DNA of 64,000 nt from Butyriboletus loyo. Taxonomy: Eukaryota > Basidiomycota > Agaricomycetes > Boletales > Boletaceae. Shown one piece after another: positions 43,931 through 54,272 of this stretch (position 1 is its first letter; every line of letters starts with the position of its first letter). A model generated the notes under the pieces. That model saw only the letters and a program-made list of their open reading frames with translations, had not been told where the DNA came from and did not search any database. Location of the stretch: the NCBI GenBank assembly GCA_038093515.1, contig JBBPSI010000002.1, positions 434,001 through 498,000 on the forward strand. The letters are read 5' to 3'. The translations under genes and the position numbers were made by a program.

Positions 43931-45230
43931 ATGTCTCAGCCTCAGCCCCAGCCCCAGCTCCGTCAGGACACACCACAGGGCAACGACGACAAGCTCGAAT
44001 TCGAAGAGCTTGCTCTCTTTCCAGACCAGCCCCCCCTCCCTTCTCTGTGCGGCATCCCCCTCAAATATCTATCGTGAGTCGTCCTTTCACTCCACCGATC
44101 CCCACCTTGCTTCATCCCCGTCCATGCTAGTCTCGTCACCCTCGCCGTTCAAAACTCCCTCTTAACGATAATAATGCACTACTCTCGCGTCTCCATCCCT
44201 CCCTCCCAGTCATATTCCGCACCAGCCGCCGTTCTCCTCAACGAACTCTTGAAAGGCTCGATATCGCTCGCGATTGCCTTCGTTCAAATAGGCCCCTATA
44301 TCTCAGACACGCCCCAGCTTGGTCTCACCACAGGCCGCTTCTGGAATCCCTCCAAGATATTGCTCCGTGTGCGTAGATTGGGCAGGGAGGTTTTCAGCCC
44401 AGATTGCTGGAAATTGTCCATACCCGCCATACTCTATGGTGTGTCCATCCTCGCTTGCCATCACCGCCCCTTTTCATTCTCTCCCCCTTTCACCTCAAGT
44501 CATCCAGAACAACTTGCAATATGTTGCAGCCACAAACTTGGAGGCCGCTACCTTCCAAGTCAGCTATCAAATGAAGATCCTAACAACAGCAGCTTTCTCC
44601 GTCCCGCTTCTCCGAAAACAACTGAGCGCTAGCCAGTGGGTAGCGCTATCCTTCCTCGCTATCGGAGTAGGCATCGTGCAGATTCAGACCGGGGCGAGCG
44701 ATTCACCAAAGACCGCCTCTCTCCTGTTCCAGGGTACTTCAATGAACGCTATCAAAGGCTTTCTCGCGGTCGTGGCAGCGTGCTTTACGTCAGGTCTTGC
44801 AGGTGTCTATTTCGAAATGGTGTTGAAGAACTCTCAATCAGACCTCTGGATACGCAACGTTCAGCTCTCCGCCTTCTCACTCCTCCCCGCACTCGTACCT
44901 ATCTTCATCTCCCAGCATTCACAATCAGGCCTTATCCAATCGCTTTTTCAAAACTTTGGCGCTTGGGCCTGGGCCACGGTTGCAATCCAGGTTCTTGGCG
45001 GTCTGGTGACTGCCATGGTCATCAAATACTCGGACAACATTCTCAAAGGCTTCGCGACGAGTCTCAGCATCGTGATATCGTTCCTGGCATCCGTGGCACT
45101 CTTTGACTTTCAAATCACGTTCACCTTCATTCTTGGATCTGTCATCGTCCTTATCGCCACCTGGTTGTATAACCAGCCCAGCCGCAGCTCAAGCTCATCT
45201 CGACTGAGTTATTCGATCGTCAAGAATTGA
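43931..45230 (+). CDS. nucleotide-sugar transporter, UDP-galactose type (SLC35A family)
   Basis: Golgi carrier importing a nucleotide sugar, probably UDP-galactose, in exchange for UMP. Starts MSQPQPQPQLRQDTPQGNDD at 43931. The first splice gives LKYLSLVTLAVQNSLLTIIM, then HYSRVSIPPSQSYSAPAAVL. The diagnostic block is NNLQYVAATNLEAATFQVSY followed by QMKILTTAAFSVPLLRKQLS. Further conserved parts are GLAGVYFEMVLKNS, LWIRNVQLSAFSL, GGLVTAMVIKYSDNILKGFA and the last helix FILGSVIVLIATWLYNQP. About ten membrane helices are expected. Two introns near 44,080-44,130 and 44,440-44,500 are needed. The SLC35A family contains UDP-galactose, CMP-sialic acid and UDP-GlcNAc carriers; in fungi the UDP-galactose transporter Gms1 is the usual member, so the substrate is inferred. 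It converges on the transhydrogenase gene. Confidence 0.88.
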
Positions 45231-45670
45231 TGGCTTCTGGAAGCATCGAATCTTCAATGAAGGTCAGCCGGGTTTAAGGGGGGACTCTTCCGCTCGTGAT
45301 CATAAACATAGACATCTGAACGCTTGCGACATACCTGTCTGTGTACGCTTTTCGGACATTTTATTAAATCCCTCTTAGATTTGGACTTGATCATTTGGGA
45401 TGAGGGTGCTCTCGCCTATGATTTAGGCCATCTTCATGTCCGCCCTAGTCAGTTACGATATAACGATGTGATATATACACTACTATATTCCACAAACTTC
45501 TACACTTTTTCCTCTTCACCAAGGATGGCCTCAGCTACTGGTTTCGCTCGCTGATGAATATCTTAGGTCGGAGATGTGGCGAAACTGGTGGCACAGCACT
45601 AGCAATAACAACAATCCTACAAACGAGTGAATACACAAGTTGTCCCGAAGGCATAGTTGTGACAATGCCA
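45231..45670. other. intergenic between convergent genes
   Basis: 440 bases between the transporter stop (plus) and the transhydrogenase stop (minus). No gene-like frame; terminators are expected. Confidence 0.5.
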
Positions 45671-48600
45671 TTAGTTTCGCGATTGGAGACCTCTCTTGAT
45701 AGCTGTGATCGGCACAAGTGAGAAGAGGCTCGATGAAGGGAGGGTAGACACGCACCATCACAGGTATCCTTTGCATCACCGAACAACATCTTCGTGTTCG
45801 GCATGTAAAACATGGGGTTTGGAACGTCAGCTAGAGTAAAACGTATACATCAGTGTACACACGCAGCGTCGGTGCAGAGAAGACATACCATAACCGCTTG
45901 ACATGCCTCTCTTCATTACAATGACTTGCTTGGTCTTCCAAGCATGAAGAACAGGCATGCCCGCTATTGGCGAACCAGGCTCCAGGGAAATTGGATTCAC
46001 GGTATCGTTTGCGCCTATAACGAGTGTGACGTCTGTTTCGCCGAAGTCGTCGTTGATTTCGTCCATCTCCAAGACAACTAAATGTGGATTAACGGTCAGA
46101 GGACAAATTCACGTCATCAGGCAAGCTTCGTCGGAGCAAGGATCCATCTCACTGTCATATGGTACCGATGCCTCCGCCAGAAGCACATTGCATTGACCAG
46201 GCATGCGACCCGCCACCGGGTGAATGGCAAAGCGCACATTGATACCTTTTGCACGGAGCATCGAACAGATTTCCGAGATAGCATATTGAGCTTTAGCCAC
46301 AGCCATGCCATATCCAACAACCTAAAGAGAGCAAGTGAGACTGAGATGACGAATGGAGGGAACGGACTTACCAAAATGACACTGTCAGCGTTGGCAAGGG
46401 CTTCTACTGTGTCATCCACAGTCGTTTTAGTGACTGTGCCTTCGATCTTGGTAGCTTCCGATGGTACGATCGTGCCAATACCACCAAACAGAACGTTGGT
46501 CAAAGACCTATTCATGGCTACACACTGCAAGCTGGTGAGTACGACAAGAGCGCTATGGAAGCAACTTGATTCGCGAACCATGATATATGAAAGAATAGAA
46601 CCGCTAACACCAATCAATGAACCGACAGTCGTAAGGAGCGGATTGTCCAACATAAAGCCTTCCGCAACAAGTGCAAAGCCCGAATAAGCATTCAGGACGG
46701 TAATAACGACAGCTAATGAAATGTACAGTAAATCATTTAGATCGGGAACGCTTCCATGATCAGCACTCACGCATATCAGCCCCTCCAATAGCGGCTGTCG
46801 TCGTGAAACCCTTGATAAAGCTGAGAATTGTACTTGCGCCGAGGTAACCTGCAGCAACGAGAGGTACGGTTGGTGCAGTGGTAATAAAAGCAGCCATCGT
46901 CAGCACATTAGCACCGAGAAGCCCGGAATTAATGAGGTGTCTTCCTGGCATTACCAATGGTCTCGAGCCTATCTTCCCAGCCAATTTTAGGAAAGCTACA
47001 ACGGAACCGGTGAAGGTGACACCACCAATCACGACTCCAAGGTAGGCAGTCACTTGGTGGAGTACAGATAGGTGCGATACGTCAGCGAGCACGCTGGCGA
47101 TGGAGGTGAAGACAGCCGCAAGACCAACGACAGAATGTAAAGCTGCGACCACCTGCGGAAGTTCCGTGGCTGTGATGCGCCGACCGATGATGGTGCCAAT
47201 TGTGGCACCGATGGTGGCAACTCCAGCAAATTGTGCTAGGAGTTCTGGAGGGAACCCTACAGCCAACAATGACGCGAGAATTCCAGAGCCTACACCGAGA
47301 ATACCGAGAACATTGCCTTGGCGTGCCGTGGTTTGCGAAGACAATCCAGACAGAGAGCCTTTGAAAAATCACACTTAATCGAGAAGAGTACTAGGATCAT
47401 GCCGCTCACCAATGCAAAGCAGACTGCTAGTCAGGTAGCCCGCTTGGACAAGACCAGCCATCCCGGTGCTCGCTGCAGCCAGGAATCCTCCTGTGAACAC
47501 AACCGCAGGAACACCGTACAACCATGAATATTCAGGCGGATCACTTGGTCCTATGACATATTAAGCCACAACTGAATTTTCATGACCACGGGCTTACTTT
47601 TGAACATGTCAAGCATACGCTTGGTGATGACAAAACCTCCAGCGACATTCACACTGGCGAGAAGAACTGACAGAGCACCGAGTACTTGAGGAATGGTCCC
47701 TGGCAAGTAACCTCCACCCATCACAAACAAACCTCCCACACCAACCATTCCTGCAAGTCTCATTAGTATCGAGGAGCCTGATTCAAGTACAAGTGCACCA
47801 ACCGGAGATTGCATTTGTAACAGACATCAGCGGTGAGTGTAGAGCTGGGGCCACACCCCAAACCACACGGTATCCGACCAGACCCGCCAACCCAAAGGTA
47901 AAAAAGTTGCTCATAAAGGCAGCCCCAGTGAGCTTCCCAAGAGCAACTACAGAACCCATTCCCGCAGTAACGGTAGCAACTTCACGAGTGGCCTTTTGCC
48001 ATGGAGTGATGGCTTTGGTTTGTACTTCCTCTACCTTGGGTGTTGGAGGAGGAGCTGGGGGAGGAGCTGGACGAGGAGTTGGTGGTAGTTGTTCACCTTT
48101 GTGAACCACAATTGAACCTCTGACTACTTCGTCGCTCAGGTCAATGGCGTAGTTATTCCCTTCACCAATAGACAAAAGAAACTTGGTGACGTTATTTGAG
48201 TATAGGGTTGATGACTGCGTTGGCAACCGCGAAGGAAGGTCGGTATAACCTGCACAAATGAATGAATATCCAATTGATCTCCATAGAGGATCGTATTACC
48301 GATGATAGTGACCCCATTCTTGACAACCAACTCCCCGGGTACAGTGGCCTGACAGTTACCTCCTGCTTCGGCTGCCAACTTGACCAAGAACATAAGCTTT
48401 CAGATCTCGTAGATTCGACACGACATACGTCAACGATGACCGAGCCCTGCTTCATTGCTGCAACCATCTGCAGGCAAACGTGAGGTCAGATGGCTCGATT
48501 ATTGACCCTGTGCTGACCTCGTTCGTGATTAGCTTAGGAGCGGGTTTTCCAGGAATAAGCGCAGTTGTTATGACGATGTCGACCTCCTTGCACTGTTCCA

Positions 48601-49926
48601 TAAAAAGCGCCATCTCTGCTTCGACAAATTCCTTGGACATTTCCTTGGCATAACCTCCTGCCCCGCCACCTTCCTCCTGGATAGAGACTTCGAGAAACTC
48701 GGCCCCAAGAGATTGAACTTGTTCGCGTGCAGCCGAGCGAGCGTCAAATCCTCGGACAATGGCACCAAGTCGACGCGCCTATCATGAGTAAGTTTGTTGT
48801 GCCCCTAGAATGTACGTTTGGGTCAGAAGGACAGACCGTTGCAATAGCACTGAGTCCGGCGACACCGGCACCAATGATGAGAACCTTGCCAGGGGGAACC
48901 TTATAGAGGCGTAAGACGCGTGAAAGTGCATGAAAAAACGCCCGGCTACCTTTCTGTAGCGAAAGAATGAGATAGTTATTACCCTGATACGGCCATGCAC
49001 TTACCCAGCTGCCGTAACCTGTCCAGTAAGATATCGACCAAAGTGGTTGGAGGCCTCTAAAACAGCTTTGTAGCCTGCAATATTGGCCATGGAACTGATC
49101 CGAGGGTATTACGTATGAGTTGTGGATATGACCTTTATGCTCACCTCAAGGCATCGAATGTTTGAGCACGCGAAATGCGTGGGATCATGTCCATGGCAAA
49201 TGCGTTTACGTTACGCGAGGCCAGCTTCTCGACAAGCGGCTTGTTCTGCGCAGGGTATAGGAAAGAAATAACAGTACTACCGTCTTTCAAGGCGGCGACC
49301 TCCTCATCTTGTGAAGGAGGTCGCACTTTCAGTAAAATGTCCGTCTTCTTGTAGAGTTCTTCTTTGGAGACCAAGGTAGCTCCAGCCTTGGCGTAGTCTC
49401 CATCTAAGAATTGTGCGGCAGCACCGGCGTTTCCTTCGACCAGAACACTACTGAAGCCTTTCTTCTTCAGCAGAGCGACATTCTGAGGCGTAAGAGATAC
49501 ACGACGCTCGTTTGGATACGTCTCTCTCGGTGCACCGACGACAAGAGAAGAATAAGGAGTGCCTGTGGGAACAAAGGACTACATATTAGCGCGTACAGTC
49601 AGGTGATGCAGGTCACGACATGCACCAGGATCCTTCTTTGTCTCTGATGGTTGATTTCTACGGTATACGGACCAGTGGAATGACCGGATGGCTGTGGATA
49701 TGATCGTTACACATAAATAACTCGTCGAGAGGGTTGTGTGTCACCTGAAACCAGTGGTTTGGACACTATGCGGCCCAACGACCGGCAGCTCCTGGACGGC
49801 CTGCAGGCCGACATGGACATGGTTGGGGTTCAAGAAAGAATTGTTCGCAGGACTACCCAAGACCCGGCGGGTTACATAAAACAAATTCTTCTGGCTACTG
49901 GCAAGCTGATCGAATGGCAGACTCAT
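45671..49926 (-). CDS. NNT: mitochondrial proton-translocating NAD(P) transhydrogenase
   Basis: Inner-membrane enzyme that uses the proton gradient to reduce NADP with NADH. Starts [20 protein letters not shown] at 49926, an N-terminus compatible with mitochondrial import. Domain I (NAD binding) contains [80 protein letters not shown] and [17 protein letters not shown] Pro-rich linker (near 48,010-48,095) precedes the membrane domain [36 protein letters not shown], then the beta-type helices with GAVTFTGS-like [20 protein letters not shown]. Domain III (NADP binding) contains [37 protein letters not shown] and [10 protein letters not shown] final splice joins GDAKDTCDA to IKRGLQSRN, ending at 45671. 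All three domains are fused in one chain, in the order alpha-beta as in animal NNT. Many introns; no break seen. Confidence 0.93.
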
Positions 49927-50160
49927 CCCGAAACACCCGAGATATGGGACTCGTGTGATACACGCTGCTTTATCGTCACACTTCGGCCTCCGCATCCCAC
50001 AGTCTAGTACAACGGCGGACTTGTTCCTACAGACCCATATGGCTCGGAACAACTCGTGACCACACGGCTCATGGCGACCGATGCAACCACAACAAAAACA
50101 TCCTTTCAGTAACGTGGTCTCATAGCTACAATCTCTGCATACAAGGGAGCGGATCGCCTT

Positions 50161-51416
50161 CTAACTCGCCTTGGTGAGCGAGAGCTCCATGGCCACGAGC
50201 GCCCGAGTGTGTGGGTGTTCCCACAGGGTTTCACCTGCTGCAAGCTCGATGGGAGGAAGTGGCCGCCGAGGATTGCCTCCATATCCGTAGAGCTTATCCA
50301 GCAAAAGCTTGGTACCAGCTATAGAAGCCTTGGCGATTGTAGCATCCGCTCGTGCAACGATTCCTTGCAACCTTTGGGCCTCGCCAAGAAGCTTTGGATC
50401 AGTCTTGGACTCCTCACTTAGTTGAAACAGTTTTACTACTGTGTGCTGTTGCAATAGCGATATCGTTGGCACAAGTGTTGTAAAGCGTTTGCTTACTTAC
50501 CGGGGCGACGTTCGCGAGACCTGTGATGGCACCGTGGCCATTGGCATATGCACCTGGGAGAACGAAGTCGGTGAATCCGCCAAGGACAAGGAATGGTGCA
50601 TCCTTGTTCTTCCGAGGATGGTTGAAAGAAAAGGTCGGGTCGAAAATAGTAGCAGCGATTCGTGTGAGTTTTCCTACATCGCCGCACCTATAGACAAGAA
50701 TTGATTAGCATGGGCACTTGCACGACCTGTTTCTTATGAACGCACGTCAGTTTGACACCAGCCAAATTGGGACACTCTACGGCGAGCTCAGTGATAAGAT
50801 CAGAATCCAGGTTGATCCCCCCAGCAGCTCCGGGATCTAAGACAAGAAGTCAGCCATATACCATATACATGAGCGCTGTGCTCACAATTATAGATTATGA
50901 CGGGTATCGGACTCTTTTGGCTGATCTCTGTCCAAAAAGCCTTCAGCGCTTTCTTGTTGCCAGCGAGTGCCCCAGCAAAGTATCCGCTACATATGGCAAT
51001 AGCGGAGTCCGCGCCAGCGTCAGCTGCTTCGTTTGCCAACTCAATGCACTCCCGCGTGCTACCAGCACCAATTCCAGAGATGATCGGCACCTTGTCCAGA
51101 CCTGCGTTGTCCAAGGTTTTCCTTGCTGTCTTGATCAACGTGGACCGTTCGGCATGCGATAAATGAATGGCTTCGCTCATGGAACCTGACAATAGCGGTC
51201 GGACGCCGGCTAAAGCTGTCCGAAGAACGTGTTTCTTGAATGCGTCGAGATCTGTTCGTGCTTTTAGCAACGCATTCCACAGGCTGCGTATAATTCGTGC
51301 CACTGACCAAGATCCTCAGATTCCAGTTGAAAAAACGTTGGGATAGGAGTATAGATGCCAGGACTCAACGGGCGCATTACAGTGGTACGATGGTCATTGG
51401 TATCATTTGCTGCCAT
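50161..51416 (-). CDS. DapA-family aldolase/dehydratase (dihydrodipicolinate synthase-like)
   Basis: Schiff-base TIM-barrel enzyme of the DapA/NanA superfamily. Starts MAANDTNDHRTTVMRPLSPG at 51416. Family motifs appear in order: GIYTPIPTFFQ; GVRPLLSGSMSEAIHLSHAE (matching the GxxGE loop); VPIISGIGAGSTRECIELAN; VIIYNYPGAAGGINLDSDLI, assembled across an intron and containing the catalytic Tyr; and CPNLAGVKLTCGDVGKL with the Schiff-base Lys (VKLT). The final part, GEAQRLQGIVARADATIAKA then GTKLLLDKLYGYGG, is helical and ends at 50161. About 320 residues, usual for the family. Fungi do not make lysine through DapA, so a 4-hydroxy-2-oxoglutarate aldolase (HOGA1-like) or 2-keto-3-deoxy sugar acid aldolase (LRA4-like) role is more likely. 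The substrate cannot be fixed from sequence. It lies upstream of, and on the same strand as, the transhydrogenase gene. Confidence 0.88.
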
Positions 51417-51900
51417 GCTTGAAACCAAGGAAAAGGGAGGGATGGCCCACAAACAAAGTCCTCAAGCACGCATATAAGGAGTTATCGAGCTATGCTGATC
51501 CATCGAGCGGTCCGGGCGCGGTCCGTGCATGTTTCTATTCATAAATTCATAGCGATAATAAATAAATTAGGAGACAAATGTATCATGTGAGTCCCGAAAA
51601 CATCAGCATGTGGCATATCCACAAATTCTATAACACCATTTTTTTTAAAATAAAAAAAGGAAACAGAAAGCTTATTTATTGTACAATACTCTGACCAGTG
51701 TAACATTGGGATTATTCAACACAAGTGTGTTGAGTTAGGCTCGAGTGCGACTCTAATGAATCCATGTCGGACCGGAGTTTTCGCGGCCCGCGCCGGCCAC
51801 CGGAGCCGGACTACCATTCGATATTCGGAGCGTCACGCGTCAAGGACTGCCTCCTGTGTTGAATGCGTCGTGGGATGGATTGTTGAACTTTCTACTGCTT
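51417..51900. other. intergenic, with AT-rich tract
   Basis: 484 bases between the DapA-family gene and the end of PUS4. Bases about 51,540-51,690 are unusually AT-rich, with runs of T and A near 51,638-51,660. No gene-like frame. Confidence 0.5.
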
Positions 51901-53048
51901 CTACGTGTTGACTATCTCTAATCGATCAAGAACCTCTCTCTCCCACGCCCTCCAGCCGTCTTCACCTCGTTCACCTTCGTCTTCCAGAGCTTTCTCAAAA
52001 ACGTCCCATGGTACACATGATCTGTCTTCTCCATCTTTGGGATCCAGGGTGAACTTTCCTTGCCGAGACCGAGTCAGAGTAACCACGTGCGCGGCCGAAC
52101 CTAGCGCGCGACCGAGATCGCGAACGATTGAGCGCACGTACGTGCCTCCGGACACCCTCATGCTCAGAACAATCGCTGTCGGAGCCTGCTCGGTGTGCTC
52201 GTCAGTATTGTCTTGTATGGTGGGATCGGTCTCATCGGGCTTGAGCGCTGTCTTGAGGGCAGCCTTCTGATCTGGGGTGAACTCCTTCTCTGGCCATCGA
52301 AAGCTGTGATGACTCCCTTTCCAATCGATAAGATCCAATGAGTGGACAGTAACCTTCCTCTTTTCGATGGGCCGAGGCAATGGTATCCCTTGGCGGGCAT
52401 ACTCATACAATGGCTTACCGTCCATCTTCAGTGCGGAGAATCTGACGGGGGTTGAGTACGCGAGCAAGGATCTGGGAGTAGGGGCAGACATGGGTGGTGT
52501 TTGGTATATCTCGCCTCTGAATTTGTCAAGGATCGCCTCCACCCCTCCCTTGGTAACATGACGCCATGGAGCGTCGCGCATACGGGAACCATGACAATCA
52601 TAACTGTCTGTTTCGCAGCCCAGCAGGGCGGTTGTTCTGTAGTCCTATATATCCTAAACTCGAAATAGAATGGGTAATCCGGGAGAGTGAGATACCTTGA
52701 CGCAATCCAAAAAGTCTGAGAGCCGTTTGGTGCCTTTTCCAACGCCAACGACTAGACCCGCCGAAGAGTCACTGACGTGTCGACGTGAAAGACAATGTGA
52801 ATTGTACCTAGTACCCCGTCAGCAAGTGGATCCAGCGTTCCACCTTGGCCAATCTTGACAGCATCTTTTCTCCTCTTCCTACCCTCCTTTCCGGTCCGGT
52901 TTTCTAGTTTACGGGGGTCCACAAATAGGCGCGAGTTGCCCACGAGTTGCTTTATGTCTTCGAGAACAGCCATTGAGGTTGGGCCCGAGGGCTTTGAGAC
53001 TGCAAATAGCCCGGACAAGGGCAAGGGAGGGACGACTGCTTTGGGCAT
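51901..53048 (-). CDS. PUS4: tRNA pseudouridine-55 synthase (Pus4/TruB family)
   Basis: Modifies U55 in the T-loop of tRNAs, in nucleus and mitochondria. Starts MPKAVVPPLPLSGLFAVSKP at 53048, with the family pattern G.FAV.KP.G.TS. The catalytic motif is KIGQGGTLDPLADGVL with the invariant Asp. An intron then leads to GVGKGTKRLSDFLDCVKDYR. Another short intron near 52,640 joins to SYDCHGSRMRDAPWRHVT. Further conserved blocks are TPPMSAPTP (TruB QTPPMYSA type), FSALKMDGKPLYEYARQGIP, VLSMRVSGGTYVRSIVRDLG and AAHVVTLTRSRQGKFTLD. It ends LDRLEIVNT at 51901. A charged insertion of about 30 residues (KPDETDPTIQDNTDEHTEQA) is fungal-type. Assignment is secure. Confidence 0.93.
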
Positions 53049-53492
53049 GCTCGTAAGAGATTGAAGAAAGTGCTTCGGAGAATTGGTTGAACTTGTAGCC
53101 CATCAGCAAAAGTGGCAAAATCTAGCTAGACCTAGCACAGCCCTCGGAGGAACCGATGTAGTAGTGTTGAACAAGAGTTGAACGTTCGAATGTTGAACAC
53201 ACTTCCTGCTGGGTCTTGCAAGACGTAGCTTACCGGTGACCGCGCTGCACTCGTTCCCCTATAGTAAGACCTTGCTAGTACTGGCATAACAATCATAACT
53301 CGGATTGCACGTAACAAACTTGAACATGACAGCTAGTGGTACAAAGTGACAGCGCGTGTATCAAGAAAATAAGAGATTCAGAATGTAGCGTCCTCGGCCT
53401 CGTCGTCAGGAGCTTCCCCATCCTCCAGCCCCAGCGCATTTTCGTTGCCACATATTCATATCCCTCATCATCGATCATCCAGCACCAGCTTA
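53049..53492. other. intergenic, PUS4 promoter side
   Basis: 444 bases between the PUS4 start and the inverted-repeat element. No gene-like frame or RNA gene was recognised. Confidence 0.45.
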
Positions 53493-53964
53493 GGCACCAG
53501 TTCTCGGACCTTTTACACCCCCTTTAAGAGGGTTCTTTGTCCATGGGAAAGTAACCAAAATGGGGCAACCTCTGCACCGGCATTTTCCTCAGTATTATTA
53601 CTGGTAGGTATCAGAATATTGGGCTCAGGCCTAAGCTTCTCGAGCACGCGACCAGGATGGGCAGTGGTTATCGTACCAAATGAGGAATTAAAATGGAAAT
53701 AATAATTAAATTAATGGTTCGTGTCAACGAGGCCGACGCGCTCGAGGATTGCTCCTGCCACGGATTCGTGACGAACCTGTGACGAACCTAACCAAAATCT
53801 TGCAAGCTCACGGCAATCCGAATCATTCCACTTGCCGAATGAAAAGCGCTGTTTGCTGATGGGCCCGCTATCAAACCAATAGAACTGACCGGAAAATGCC
53901 GGCGCGGACCTCCTAGCCAAAGAAGCCCCCTTAAAGGGGTCTACAGGGTCCGAGAACTAGTGCC
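53493..53964. repeat. inverted-repeat element, MITE-like
   Basis: The left end begins GGCACCAGTTCTCGGACC and the right end finishes GGTCCGAGAACTAGTGCC, its near-perfect reverse complement. About 48 bases at each end match at roughly 85 percent by eye. A second matching patch follows inward (GCACCGGCATTTTCC on the left, GGAAAATGCCGGCGC on the right), so imperfect arms reach about 80-98 bases. The middle has no open frame for a transposase. No clear target-site duplication is visible at the borders (left flank ccagctta, right flank ggaatgta). The structure fits a decayed non-autonomous DNA transposon, but a local inverted duplication is possible. Confidence 0.65.
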
Positions 53965-54272
53965 GGAATGTACCAACGGCAACAGAGGCCGAACCTACCG
54001 CCGGACTTGGCAGTCGGCCGCACTAAACTCGGGATGATCCAAGGCGGGTAATCGGCGAGGATATCTCCGCTCGTACGAGATCACGACGTGCGGTCATGGA
54101 ACTTGCATCGACTAATTCATCGGCAGATAAGCTTAGCCCCCCCATGTCCCCTCAGGCTCTAGGCCAGATGATCTTGTCGTCGGAATAATCCCGACGGTCT
54201 GCAAGAACTTATAAGGTCGAACAGATACCCTCAAATCGTACACTCTGGTGACCCCATCCACGACCAGATACA
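53965..54272. other. intergenic, permease promoter
   Basis: 308 bases between the inverted-repeat element and the start of the permease gene. GC-rich; no specific element recognised. Confidence 0.4.
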
